64,000 nucleotides of DNA from Enchytraeus crypticus (GCA_905160935.1 CAJHZI010000780.1:339001-403000), one strand, 5' to 3'; counted from the first letter of the stretch, positions 11,441-23,014 are shown. Numbers and translations: made by a program. Notes: generated by a model from the letters alone, not told the origin.

Positions 11441-11493
11441 TTACTTGTAACACTCCCTATATTCTCTGTTCTCTACAGCTCTGGTGTCTGCAG

Positions 11494-12264
11494 AAGATGT
11501 CGTTTGGAGTGTGCAGCGACACGTCGGAGGCGGTGCCGCTGTTTGAGCCGCAGGGTCTCTTCCTCAAGCCCATCGCCAAGCTGCACATCAGCGTTCAGCT
11601 GCCGGCCCTCAAGAACCCCGGCAACTCCATCTCCAACTGGGAGGTGATGGAAAAGCTCAAGAAGATGATCAAGCCCGACACATTTCTTGTCCTCAAGGTC
11701 GCCAAGAGTACCCTGGAGTTTGTCCGCTTTGAGGGCGAGGTAGAGAACAAGAGCAAGCTCAAAATTCACATTTCCAATCTCGACGGAAAGACGATAAAGC
11801 TCAGCGGATTTCCGGATGCACTGAAAGTTCGAGCCGCCGAAGCGAAGATTCCGTTTCCGACGCGGCACGACTGGGACTCTTTCTTCAGAGACGCCAAGAA
11901 CATGAACGAGCTGAACCCAGGTGAACGACCGGACACCATACACATAAAGGACCTGCCTTGTCGCTGGTTCTCCAGCAAGCGAGACAAAGAACGGGACGTT
12001 CCCAGCGAGTTTATTGTTCGCAAGGTTTTTGAGTCGTTCGGAGAAGTGCGCTGTATGGACATTCCGATGCTGGATCCATACCGTAAAGAGATGGGACAGA
12101 ACAGAAGCGCCATTCAGACGTTCAGCTTTGGGCAGGATTTTCTGTTTGAGACTTACATACAGTTCTCAGAGTACATGGGTTTTGTTAAAGCGATGGCAGC
12201 GCTGAAGGGAATGAAGCTGATGTATAAGGAGGATGAGGATAAGGCGTTGACGGCTGTTATACGG
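11494..12264 (+). CDS. AKAP17A: AKAP17A coding exon 1
   Basis: An acceptor (GTCTGCAG at 11493, or CTCTACAG at 11478) precedes AAG-ATG; coding starts at 11497. It encodes 256 residues including the whole conserved N-terminal domain and RRM-like region, ending at ATACGG/GTATGC in phase 0. GC content is clearly above the flanks. Confidence 0.93.
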
Positions 12265-14586
12265 GTATGCGATGTTTTTATGCCTCGCGCTGGGTTAAGT
12301 TATGTAGATGTGCTGTCTATAAGTTTATGCACTATTTATCAACATGTTTATACAAATTGTCATACGATGAATGTCTATAGATATCTTAATGCCTCAATGG
12401 TTTGTCGTTTAGTTTTGCTTTATAGTAATAACTCGTTTAGGAGTTGTTACCGATTTGCAATTTTTTCCATGTGCCTTGGAGATTGACTGATGGCTGATAT
12501 GATGTAGGACAGAGAGGATTTGAAACAGTCTATAATAGATTCGTGTCCCGACCCTAGTTAAACTGGGATTCAAGGCAAGAATGATGATGATGATGTGTCT
12601 TGGTGTTTTTATATGTTTTTTTGTGTTACAAAGTGAGTGCTTGATTGATTGAATGATTGGCAGGTGGACTTTGACAAGACGAAGCACCTGTGTGACATGA
12701 TGATAGAGAAGAGGAAACAAGAGAGAGACAGCCTGATACGATTAGAGAGAGAGAGAGAAGAGAGAGTGAGGAGAGAGAGGGAGCAAGAGGATCGACGTAG
12801 GGAAGACGAAAAGTAAGCAATTTAATTTATACGCTAGCAAAGTCACTTGATTAATTGATGAACTCTGATTAATTGATGTTAGTATTTAAAAACAGTTACT
12901 ATGACTTGACTTTGAGCAGAGTGACCAAGGCTTAGAAACATGATTAGTCTATCGGGCACTGATTACACATCAAACGAACAACACGTGTGTTGGTGTGGTT
13001 ATATGTGTAGACGCCGAATAGAGCAGGAGGAGATGGAGAGAGAGAAGAAGAGAGAGGAGAAGGTGAGGAGAAGGGAAGATAGGAGGACAGAGAGAGAGGA
13101 AAGGAGAAGACTGGCTAAGCTTGAAAGAAAGAGAGCAGAGGAGGAGAGACAGATGCAGCAGAGAATAGCGATTGAGGAGAGGAAGATTCTGATAGCGCAG
13201 AGAAAACTGGAGACAATACGGCTTCTCTCTGATCTATTCAGTCGCATCAAGGTAAGTGTGCATGTGTGTGTATACATGTGTGTGTATGTGTGTGTACATG
13301 TGTATGTGTGTGCACATTTGTGTGTGTATGACTGATACTCTCCTATCTATTCAGTAACAGAAAGGTATGTGTGTATATGTGTACATGTGTGTGTGTATGT
13401 GTATTGTACATGCGTGTGTGTGTGACTGATACTCTTTGACCTATTCAGTCACATCAAGGTAAGTGTGTCTATTTATTTTAGCATAAGTTGCAGTCTTTCA
13501 ATTTTTGTATATCTATCTGTGACTGTTTGGTGTCCTTTGATTTTAGTGCGTTTTATTAAAGTGTTAATTGCTCTGCAGCTATATTTATTTCATTTCAGGG
13601 TCTGGAAAATTTTATCCATCATAATAATTTATTCCTGCAATTCGCTAATGTCCTTGAAGACCGTCAATATGTGAAAAGTGAATGATCCAGATTCTACAAG
13701 AGCTTAAACTGTAATTGATTGGTTGATCGACTGATTTTTTGATCGACTGATTGATTGATCGACTGAATGATTGATTAATCAGGTGTTAAAACAGAAGAAG
13801 GAGGTGGCGCGGAGAGATAGTTGGAGGAGGAGCGGAGGAAGCAGGTGGAGCTGTGATTGATTGATTGATCGCCTGATTGATTGATCGACTAACTGATTGA
13901 TTGATCAGGTGTTAAAGCAGCAGGAGGAGTTAGCACGGAGAGAGAGGGAGTTGGAGGAAGAACGGAGGAAGCAGGTAGAGCTGAGATTGATTGATTGATC
14001 GACTGATTGATTGACTGATCAGGTGTTAAAGCAGCAGGAGGAGTTGGTGAGGAGAGAGAGAGAGAGTTGGAAGAAGAACGGAGGAAGCAGGTGGAGCTGT
14101 GATTGATTGATTGATCGACTGATTGATTGATTGATTGATTGATCAGGTGTTAAAGCAGCAGGAGGAGTTAGCACGGAGAGAGAGGGAGTTGGAGGAAAAA
14201 CGGAGGAAGTAGGTGGAACTGTGATTGACTGATTGATCGCCTGATTGACTGATTAACTGACTAATTGATCGACTGATTGATTGATTGATCAGGTGTTAAA
14301 GCAGCAAGAGGAGTTAGCACGGAGAGAGAGGGAGTTGGAGGAGGAACGGAGGAAGCAGGTGGAGCTGGAGCGAGAAAGACAGCTGGAGGAAGAGAGGAAG
14401 AGGATAGAGGAGGAGCGGAGGAAGGCGGAGGAGTTGCTGCAGCAGGAGAAGGAGTTGAGAGCTAAGATCCTGCGCAACATTAAGCTGCTAGAAGAGAAAC
14501 GATCGGAGCAGCAGCGAGAAGATCTGCGCAAGAAAATCAAAGAGACGACGACGAAGCTAAAGAGCGCTGTTGTCATGAAGAAATGA
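11497..14586 (+). CDS. AKAP17A: AKAP17A (A-kinase anchoring protein 17A / XE7 / splicing factor SFRS17A)
   Basis: Four coding exons (11497-12264, 12664-12812, 13011-13251, 14293-14586) give 483 aa. The N-terminal 256 aa match AKAP17A closely: ISNWEVMEKLKKM, RFEGEVENKS, LDGKTIKLSGF, FPTRHDWDSFFRDAK and an RRM-like fold from about residue 144 (RPDTIHIKDLPCRWF...VFESFGEVRCMDIPMLDPY). Residues 265-480 form a continuous Arg/Glu-rich coiled coil. In vertebrates this is a nuclear-speckle protein that binds PKA RI/RII and affects splicing. The vertebrate protein is about 695 aa; this one stops after the coiled coil, so the described RII-binding and Arg/Ser tail are absent or encoded elsewhere. The Met at 11497 was chosen because it follows an acceptor and starts the conserved part; upstream open frame is LINE tail. 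Confidence 0.95.
12537..12600 (-). mobile_element. LINE 3' tail fragment
   Basis: CCTAGTTAAACTGGGATTCA followed by (GAT)n on the plus strand is the reverse of the LINE 3' end seen at 11226. It lies in the first AKAP17A coding intron. Confidence 0.6.
12664..12812 (+). CDS. AKAP17A: AKAP17A coding exon 2
   Basis: The acceptor GATTGGCAG follows a TGATTGATTGAATGATTGG stretch. The exon encodes VDFDKTKHLCDMMIEKRK then an Arg/Glu-rich coil, ending two bases into a codon at GAAAA/GTAAGC. Confidence 0.93.
13011..13251 (+). CDS. AKAP17A: AKAP17A coding exon 3
   Basis: The acceptor is ATGTGTAG. It encodes RRIEQEEMEREKKREEKVR... to IAQRKLETIRLLSDLFSRIK, matching the family pattern LLLAQRNLQSIRLIAELLSR. 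The donor ATCAAG/GTAAGT is repeated twice more downstream. Confidence 0.93.
13335..13470 (+). repeat. Two copies of the AKAP17A exon-3 donor edge
   Basis: CTATTCAGTAACAGAAAGGTATGTGTG (about 13348-13373; split here as CTATTCAGTAACAG and AAAGGTATGTG) and CTATTCAGTCACATCAAGG + TAAGTGTG (13441-13466) copy the real end CTATTCAGTCGCATCAAGG at 13235-13253. (TG)n-rich spacers separate them. Confidence 0.85.
13783..14212 (+). repeat. Four tandem copies of the start of AKAP17A exon 4
   Basis: Copies at 13783-13844 (62 nt), 13909-13974 (66 nt), 14023-14090 (68 nt) and 14147-14212 (66 nt) each begin after TTGATTGATCAG (or TTGATTAATCAG) and copy the first ~66 nt of the real exon 4 at 14293. Each ends at CAG/GTGGAG, CAG/GTAGAG or TAG/GTGGAA, so each could be a small cassette exon. 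Only the 13909 copy is in frame without a stop (22 codons, VLKQQEELARRERELEEERR..); the first and third shift frame by length and the fourth ends in TAG. Confidence 0.9.
14293..14586 (+). CDS. AKAP17A: AKAP17A coding exon 4 with stop
   Basis: After the acceptor TTGATTGATCAG it encodes VLKQQEELARRERELEEERR... through LLQQEKELRAKILRNIKLLE to AVVMKK, then TGA. The stop TGA is itself the first unit of a (TGAT)n tract (14584 on). The family's C-terminal extension is not found downstream. Confidence 0.9.
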   Translation: MLKQQEELARRERELEEERRKQVELERERQLEEERKRIEEERRKAEELLQQEKELRAKILRNIKLLEEKRSEQQREDLRKKIKETTTKLKSAVVMKK

Positions 14587-14700
14587 TTGATTGATTGATT
14601 TATGATGGATTGATTGATTTATGATTGATTGATTTATGATTGCTTGATTTATGATTGATGGATTTATGATTGATTGATTTATAACTGATGGATTTCTTGT
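14584..14700 (+). repeat. (TGAT)n tract beginning at the AKAP17A stop codon
   Basis: TGATTGATTGATTTATGATG-type units start at the stop codon and continue about 110 bp into the 3' UTR. Confidence 0.9.
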
Positions 14701-14949
14701 ATAATTGGTGAGAGGCTATACGATTGAATGAATTATCTTCTGGTTTCTGATTGTTTGGCTGAATGACGGAATTTTTCGAATCAATCCGCTGATTGATTTG
14801 ATGCAGTGATAACACTGTTGGTTTGAAGTTTGTTCTCTGACACTGGCTCAGGTAAATCGCTGATAGGTGTTATAGACGGCAGATTATATAGTAATTTAAC
14901 TGAATCCATACACTTGCAGTCTTTATTTGACAATAATTAGACTTAGTCT

Positions 14950-14990
14950 TAATTGTCTTATTAGACAATTATTGTCTAATAAGACAATTA
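14950..14990. repeat. Perfect 20-bp palindrome
   Basis: 14950-14969 and 14971-14990 are exact reverse complements around a single base. It lies in the AKAP17A 3' UTR or just past it and would form a strong RNA hairpin. Confidence 0.8.
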
Positions 14991-15262
14991 TTGTTGTACT
15001 AAGAGAATTAACATCCGGTTTTGTCGTTCTCAGGTGACGTCAGGAATGGGAGCGGATAGATGCAGTCTGAGTGAGTGTTGTAGAAGGGTTGATTTAAGTT
15101 TAGTAATAGTGTCTCGTTTAATTTACAAGAGTTGCTTTTCGGGTAGAAAGATTTTTATGAGCCAGTGAACGGTGGTCAGTGACTGTGAGTATTGAGTGCT
15201 ATGTACTGAACGATTGTATAAAGACTGTAGCAACGATCACGAGTTGTAATGTGCAGATGAAG

Positions 15263-15268
15263 AATAAA
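15263..15268 (+). terminator. Candidate AKAP17A poly(A) signal
   Basis: AATAAA about 680 bp after the stop, in a GAAGAATAAATGTAAAT context. A second AATAAA is at about 15417. Position is the only support. Confidence 0.4.
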
Positions 15269-15537
15269 TGTAAATATTTGTGTATTTTTAAGTCATTGTT
15301 CTAATGCATATTGTCGCTAGGTAATTTCTATCAGCTGACTGTAGGAGTAGAAAGACTCCTCTGTTGGAATTTCTACTGTTGTACACGTGAAAGAAAACTA
15401 GAATACTTTTGTTTTAAATAAACTTTCTTTTGTAGTTTTCTTAATTTTTATATCCTAGCTTTCCTCCAACACTGTTTCTGCGGATTCTAAGACGTTGCTA
15501 TGATGTTTTAGGCTTTATTAATAATAATAATAATAAC

Positions 15538-15660
15538 AACAGTTAGAGTGGTTCAGTCATTAATGACAGCATCGAGCACTATTGAGTCAAAATCAAACCG
15601 GCGAGCAAAAGGAAAAACGGTGCATATTCCAAAATCCAGAAGAATTTACTTTAGTCCAAA
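15538..15660 (-). repeat. Dispersed repeat family E
   Basis: On the plus strand: AACAACAGTTAGAGTGGTTC, CATCGAGCACTATTGAGTCA, then GGCGAGCAAAAGG; this is the reverse of the 7885 and 19985 copies, ending in a (AAC/AAT) tail. Confidence 0.7.
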
Positions 15661-16002
15661 GTAAAGAGAATTAAAGAAAAAGAGGTTTGGCGCTGGTCGC
15701 AACTCATGGACACCGGAGAAAGACTGCGGATATTTGTCAAGAGTTGGACGGTCGAGTGAAGGCACACTTGTGTCAAAAGCTAGAGGCCATGGGTTCAGAT
15801 ACCTGTCTTTGCTGGTATACCTTGTGATTGCAAGCGGACATTAAACTAGGTTCTATCTAAAACCGGCATGCTTCAGGTTAAATCCCGCTGTCTGTCACTG
15901 ATATGCTATCGGGCAGAATACAGACTTAAAACTCGAACAATTCAAGAAGACACAACCTATTTATAGATGTGCTTTGTGTGTGGTACGACGGTTTGCTGGA
16001 GT

Positions 16003-16118
16003 CAGTGGCGATGTCAACATGATATCCAACCGTTGCTAAGTATGTGTGAGTCAAATCCCGGGCTCGTTCGTCCATGATATCGCTTTCGAGAGATGAAACT
16101 TACGTTAGCATTGGTCTA
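16003..16118 (+). repeat. SINE-A copy, diverged
   Basis: GGAGTCAGTGGCGATGTCAA (A-box side), GAGTCAAATCCCGGGCTCG (B-box side), GATATCGCTTTCGAGAGATG and TTACGTTAGCATTG. All parts are present but diverged. Confidence 0.75.
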
Positions 16119-17084
16119 ATTTTTTTTTCTGAGGTGCACGTTCCCCTGCTAGGGGCCATTATTAGATACTAGGACACCTGTTAGTAAATTACAGGGTGGC
16201 CCAAAAAATCTGACACTTTCCCTAGCTCTCAATTTCCAATTTAAACACTGGTTTTAATTAAGCACTATGCAGTTAAAATATTAATTCGTAAATGACAAAT
16301 AAATTACCAAGATTTTGACCTGATTTCTGTGTAAACTATATAATACAAAAATATAAAATGTACATTTAATAACAGAATCGTCGCTTGGCGCTGTTCTTCG
16401 CAGAGGCACCTAAAACACGCACACTGTAGCGCTTATTCACGATTACATCACCTAATGTCCTTAATCAAGTCACCATTACGTACATGAACACGTATGCACG
16501 TATTTAAATACACAAAATAAAAAATACAAAAAAGCACGTAAATACGTAAGCACTTAAACTAGGCCTATCACGTATATTTAACCATTTAAACCTTTTTGCC
16601 TCATCTTTAATTTAAGCAGAGTTTCCTAGGTAAAGATTACTATGCGGTATGATAGAGGCTTAACCATTTTGAACAGAACAACTTGTTAATGCAGAACTCT
16701 TAGTAACTTAACGTAACCTAACTTAGTAACTTCTTAGGCCTACAGAGCAAGAAAGCTGTGAGTATAATGTGTACGATGAATCTACTTTGAGCAGAAGGTA
16801 AAATAGCGAGATAGAGAAGTGATGTTAAGAGTAACAAAATCAGGGGCTGATCCAAAGAGGGCCTCCCCCCTAGGCCCGCCAATCCTACTCGACGGGCTCC
16901 ATTGCTCAACATGACATACTGCTCTTCGTCTTTATTTTCATAGTTTTCATAGCGATTCTCGTGTCAGAAATTTTTGGATCCGCCCCGGCGGATAGGCCTA
17001 ATAATTGTTTTAATACCGCGTGCTTGTTGAAACACATTTAGAAATGTCCGTACCTGTAAGTACAAAACCTACAGTACAATGTCT

Positions 17085-17310
17085 TAATAGCGAGGGGTAA
17101 CTTCGTGAAGCTTTAAATGACAGTTCCTGAGGTGAATTGAACCCTCGTTGGTTCGAATCCCAGCCGCGCTGATCTGAGAGTCAGATCTCGGACATTCACT
17201 GGACTGGTTACACGGACAATGGACTAAATTGCCTAACGGTTTAAACATGTGGCATTAAAAAGTGATAGATATCAACATAGTTGGTCGTTTCACTATAATG
17301 CGTGTTTACT
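17085..17310 (+). repeat. SINE-B copy
   Basis: Includes AGCGAGGGGTAACTTCGTGA, B-box TGGTTCGAATCCC, GGACATTCACTGGACTGG and GATAGATATCAACATAGTTG. Fragments of the 3' end recur at 17380-17420 and 17525-17570. Confidence 0.85.
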
Positions 17311-17584
17311 TTTACTTTTTTACTTTAGCATATTCTCAAACAGCTTCCCAAAGGACTTGAGCGTGTGACGGTGATAAAGTGCCAGATATCGTCATTGACG
17401 TGCAGTTCACTGTGGCGTGAATAAATGCACAATATCTGTTAAACTTCTCACTCGTAAATGATGTACAAGCTTCTCATGACTACAGCGGTGTAATGTAGTC
17501 TACTTAAGCACGTATTAAAAGTGCTTGATATCGTCGTAGATAATCATTTCACTATGGCGTGAGTTTTTTTTTAACAATAATAGT

Positions 17585-17593
17585 AGTAGTAGA

Positions 17594-17641
<48 letters not shown>

Positions 17642-17645
17642 TTTA
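17585..17645. repeat. (AAT)n microsatellite
   Basis: About 18 AAT units followed by a shorter inverted (ATT)n stretch. Confidence 0.9.
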
Positions 17646-17695
17646 ATATTGTTATTATTATTATTTTGATATTTTACTAATACTTAATAATAATG

Positions 17696-17945
17696 ATAAT
17701 ATCTAATGTTCTGCATAATACATGTAGCTACACTTGAACTGTAGTGTTCATGCACATGTCGCACAATAAAAACGCTAGAAATCATCCTGGATATTAATTT
17801 AGATCTCTATGACGTGTAATAATATCTAATGTTCTGCATAATACATGTAGCTACACTTGAACTTGAACTGTAGTGTTCATGCACATATCGCACAATAAAA
17901 GCGCTAGAAATCATCCTGGATATTAATTTAGATCTCTATGACGTG
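17696..17945. repeat. 125-bp direct tandem duplication
   Basis: The segment beginning TAATATCTAATGTTCTGCAT and ending TTTAGATCTCTATGACGTGT occurs twice in a row, with only a few differences (one copy has an extra GAACTT). Confidence 0.85.
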
Positions 17946-19984
17946 TGCTTAATATTTAAATTGATAGCTACAACCTTATACCTTATAACCTTACAAGATA
18001 ATGTATAGGCCTATTGCACACTGCGGCGGCCGTACGTACGCGCATTAAAAGTGCTAAATATCATCGTAGACGGGTATTTCACTAGTGGTTAATCACCAGA
18101 GATCTTTAAAATAGGTAGATATGGCATGACTGTTGTTTCAGCGATACCAGTTTTGTAACAAGAGCGACTTGATTTCCAGCATGCTCCATTCAATCGTGAG
18201 GGTAAACGAAGTCCCTTGGTCATATGTGTATTTATTAGTAATTTCTGTAATTTCAGATTTATTTCATGATATTTGGCCTCTAAACGGTTTTAAGATGATG
18301 TAGGGGCCTATTGTCGCGCATGTGGGTATACAAATTCTAAAAATCCGGAAACTAAAGAACGGGGAATATCCTATAAGAGATTTAATTGAAATAAAATTTG
18401 TTTGCATTTTGTATTATAAAAATATACATCTAATTAATAGGAATTAGGCCTTATTTTCAAATAATTTTTTGTCATAACAATATATTGGATAGATGTGACG
18501 ATAAATGTGCTCCTAAAATGTTTCATTGTCGTTCAAAAGCTTTAAAAATGTTCAAAAACTTCATTATTTTATGCTTTAAATAACGATCAGCTGATATTGT
18601 TTACCTCTGGCTAGCAAAATTAGTTGTTGGTATCTCTGCAATTCTTGAGCCCAATGTTTACAATGGTTGAGATCGCCTTTACAACTTCTACGGTTTTTGT
18701 TTATTCTATGTTAATCACTGATAACCACGCAGTGATCGCTGCTACAGTGTTGTATGGACTCCTAAGTCCCACTGGTAACCCGGGCTGACCGCTGTGTCAA
18801 GTGTTTGTATGAATTGATCATTTGCTGAGATGATGCTAGTAGGGCCTCTAATGACGTGACGCCGGGAGGAGCGACACTGGGGCGATGTCTCCACTTCATC
18901 AGCCTCTCCTAGCCCGCAAACAAACCCCCCTGAGCGCCTGGCGCCGCGCAATGCTTGTGGTCGTCTATCGACACATCATATCGTGGGCAAATCCAAACTA
19001 AGCAAGTGTTTTACCAAGTCCAAGCTTAAAAATATTTTCGTGTAGTATCGTTTATTTGTTTATCACAGCACAGATTATACAAACAATAGGAAAGCGCATG
19101 TAGTTAGATAAACAAATAACAATACAAAAGAGGCTATCATAGAAGAGCCAAAGCTACCGGCTGTGCTGGTATATAGAGATGTTTCTTTCTTATGTCGCCT
19201 TGAGATGTCGAAACTCCAAACATACACTTAATCAATATTAAATTCAATCATGTCAAAAAAATCGAAATCTAAAATATCATGTGAATAGAAAGTAAATACT
19301 GTAGAAATATTAAAATTAAAGGCGTTATATTGTTTTCATCGTCTCCATGCAATTATGTTCAATTAAGAGTCTACTTGAGTCTGAAATACAAAAAATTCTA
19401 TTACATTACCAATTACAGTAAAACCGTTGATAGCCATACAATTGAATATTTAAGCCAGATTGATTATTGAAACAAGTCAATGGCTTACTCTGGAGATTCG
19501 GATGTTATTAATCGAGGATTCTAGAAGCGTCGTGCTGCGATAAAGCTAATATTTTATTTACAGTCCTTTTCATTATTCATGCGAGACCTGAAGTTAAAGA
19601 ATCCCTCCCTACCTCATATATCAGGAGGGCAGCGTCATAGACCCCCTTAAAGCTATAGCTAGTCTGGCGCCCTCTTAGCTCACTGACCGCCTCCTGTGAT
19701 TGATCGAATAGTGCTCATCATTTCAAGTGTAATTATAATCAGCCAGGCTATTTAGCGTTTATCTCAGAAGCTTCATCCCGCAGTATAGATAAATAAATTC
19801 AAAATTAAAATTAAACTCCATTGTTGCGTTTAATTTTGTGACGAGTGACATCTGTATAATGCTATACTGGGAGTTAACTCTTCGCAAAATAATTTTTTTC
19901 CAATAGTTTATTTAATGAGTTTGTATTGCACAATAAAATCACATTTACTTTGAACTAATTTTCAGGATTTGGCAATTTACACTG

Positions 19985-20070
19985 TTTTTGGACCTTCTTT
20001 TTGCTCGCCGGTTTGATTTTATCTCAATAGTGCTCGATGATGTCATTGATGTATGTTGCACTCTATTTGT
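19985..20070 (+). repeat. Dispersed repeat family E
   Basis: TTTTTGCTCGCCGGTTTGAT, CTCAATAGTGCTCGATGATG, TGCACTCTATTTGTTG then (ATT)n. Confidence 0.7.
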
Positions 20071-21427
20071 TGATATTATTATTATGTACACGTTAATGAT
20101 ACATGACATAGCTAAGACGGTAAACCTTAGGCTATAGCAATTGCAAGAAAGTTGAACGACTTTTGGTATTAAAAAAGCTAAATAGCTTAATTATATTTAG
20201 TTTTTGCACTACATGGAGACTAATGTGTCGTAATTTATATATTATTCGGATTTCAAAGATTTCACAGCCTCATAAATTTAATAACCCAGTTAGCAGCAGT
20301 TTTTATTCAACATCTTCCAGGTTTCTGCCCTTGATCTACATATTAATATCGAAACACTTTTGATTTTCATTGCATTGACTCGACAATTTGAATTCTAATC
20401 GGCCAGTATTTTACACATACTAACATCTTAAACCTGTCGTAAACGACAGCGATTATGATGGTTAATAAAGATTTAAACTGACGACCCTGCGTGACTTTCA
20501 CTCGTGGCGTGATAATACACCACTAATGACAAGGTTCCACTGAGTCAGCGCGAGATGTAAGGTGGCGCAAAACATGCTACGGGGTTTGCTCGGGATAATG
20601 ATCCAAGGGAATCTGTTAGGGGCGTCACCACGCCAGCAAATGATGCGATAAAATAGCCCTAAACCCCTGTTGTAGCATTCACTTGTGCTTCTATGATCTC
20701 CGGTACAAGAAGCTGCTTTGAGAAGACATTAAGCCCGATAAACTATTTCTTTACGTCGTCGTTACATCAGTGACTCTGAGCCCATTCATGCTCGACTCAG
20801 CGTAAACCTGTTCCAATTTCTCAAATTCGTTTCTTTATTCTGACAATTTCTTACACTCTGATAGAGAACAACTGGACGATTCTTGCACATCATAAATCAA
20901 TTTTATTCCCGGCTTTGCGATGAAAAGTCTTTATAGTGACTGGAAAGGCGTTGATTCCATGCTGTAATTAGATGACTGGAATTCATTATACGTGTAAATT
21001 TGCAGACATAATAAAAATGATTACAAATTCCAACTTGAAACAGTTGCATTGCGATTTAAAACGTTTGATGAGATAAATTTATTTGAGAAATTTGAATTGA
21101 ATTTATGTAATTTAAAACTTCAATGGTCAATTGTCAAATTTTTTGTATAAAAACACAAGAATGTTGATTTAATTGAAGTCAGTATGAATAGCCTATCATA
21201 TAAGCTTATCTGTAGGGGGCCTATCATATATACAGAAAATGCAGATAACAATGAGGTCCTATCATCAGAATCATATTTTAGCAGGCTAATACACATTGTG
21301 ATGATGGTCGTATTTTAGCAAGCTAATACACATTGTGATGATGGTCGTATTTTAGCAAGCTAATGCCTAAACTATAGCAAAATAAAGGTATGAGTTTAAA
21401 TTATTTATCGATGGAGTGCTAGTTCAC

Positions 21428-21459
<32 letters not shown>

Positions 21460-23014
21460 TAAATAGTAATTATATTACTATTTACTAGATATAACATGTT
21501 AATAAATAGATCTACTAGGGAGAAATATAATTTGGAAATATAATTACCAGGATAGATATAGTCTACTTAAATGCCTTCTCAGTATCTCTGTTGACGACGC
21601 TGGCGAAATCAGTTTTATTCTCAAGTTTTCAGCATATGAGCTAAGCTACCAACATTGAGGTAGCTCATAAAATTGTAGGGCTTCGAATGTTAAGAATCTT
21701 ATCATTTTATTAGAATATGTTCAAATTTTATTAAACCATAGGAAACGGTAATTAAAATGATCTTTATTACAGGTTTTATATTCAAGCATCAGTTAAACGG
21801 TCATTCAAAGTAATTTTATTGCACGAATGTCTATTTTAGTTAAAAGCCAATTATAGGAGTAAAGATGAATCATTACGATTAATAAGTGGAGTATTTGTAT
21901 GGGGCCCAAAGCTATGCGGTACTCGGGGCATAGCTTGTAGTATTAACTGCCTGGCTTCGACTTCTTTCATCTTTTACAACCAGCTCCACATCCAAAACTT
22001 GCTCAAATTACACTGACTGGAAGCCTGGCCGGGTTTACAGCCGCTGTCTCATTCTGATGATGATGATTAGGAGAGATAATTAAGGTTCAGCGATCAATTA
22101 ATTTGTGTATGAAATTTAGAAGTAAAAAACCTTAATTCTCAAATTGATCAATTTCTAAACAAGCCTCTCTGGTTTTCTGCCAAGTGGCAGGTCCATGGTA
22201 CATGTTCATAGTCAGGGTCTCACTCTGGATAAAGAGCTCCCCATCGATCAGCAGGTTGATCTTTTCAAAAAAGTATTTGCTTATTCACATCTTATGTAAT
22301 ATGTAGCCAATCATTGCATTTCCTAAATGTAGTAAACGGATAATTGCTTTATAGACTAGGCCTATATGCAAGGTTTTTATGCTACATTATACAAATGTTT
22401 TCTATTTTTTATTTTCAATTTTAGAATTGAGTGTCTGTTGAATTCTAATGATACATTTCATATATAAATTCATTGTGTAGGCCAATTATTAAATAGGCCT
22501 AGATTTCTCATTATAAATCAGAGCACCAGATAGACCACATAGGTTTCTGTTGGGAATTTATTGTTAAATTTTAAAATAATGACCGACTTGAAAATGTGTT
22601 TGGTCTTGAAAATCTACACCTACTGTGCGTAAATTCGGTAAATTCCGAATTTACCGAATTCATTCGGAAATTCCGAATTTGGATACATGTGAGCAAGCTC
22701 TTATAACGCCTCAAACAAGTTACACAAATGGAGGGACCTACTAGACTATAGTCAATGTAGGCTACAATACAATCTTATAAATGTTTTACATGTACATCAT
22801 AATTGATTTATACTTTTTTGCATTTATCACGCATATGCTCTATTATAAATGTTCTACTATAGTATAGGCCTAATGACAATTGTAGGAACGAAACTCAAAT
22901 TATAACTCGTCAATTAATAGAAGAACTGAAGTTCATATAATCTTTCGTATACACGAAAAATTGTTAAACTACATTGTACTGAGCTCGAGTAGGGCTTGCG
23001 ATCTCTTTCTATAT

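Larger units (their letters stand above)
5496..11493. other. Intergenic region between divergent ARFIP and AKAP17A
   Basis: I see no coding exon here. It holds three SINE-B copies, one SINE-A copy, one family-E copy, a (TTATG)n tract and a LINE tail just before AKAP17A. The gene starts are head to head, so promoters and 5' untranslated exons of both genes should lie here, but none could be placed with confidence. Confidence 0.6.

Noticed and set aside
11248-11493. N-terminal extension of AKAP17A (MLNWDFRDDDDDD...)
   Set aside because: The extension is a reverse-strand LINE tail with its GAT repeat. AKAP17A homology begins at the Met at 11497, after an acceptor.
11473-11943. 156-codon antisense frame
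   Set aside because: It is opposite the conserved AKAP17A exon, whose sense frame matches the family; a shadow.
16190-16235. TTACAGGGTGGCCCAAAAAA, like the end of a Tc1/mariner-type element
   Set aside because: Only one end was found; no matching inverted end or TA duplication within several kb.
16841-16990. Possible short inverted-repeat element (CAGGGGCTGATCCA ... TTTGGATCCGCCCC)
   Set aside because: The ends match imperfectly and I see no target duplication, so I do not call it.
18742-18951. 69-codon minus-strand frame with GC-rich codons
   Set aside because: No family resemblance, no splice context; it matches local GC rise only.
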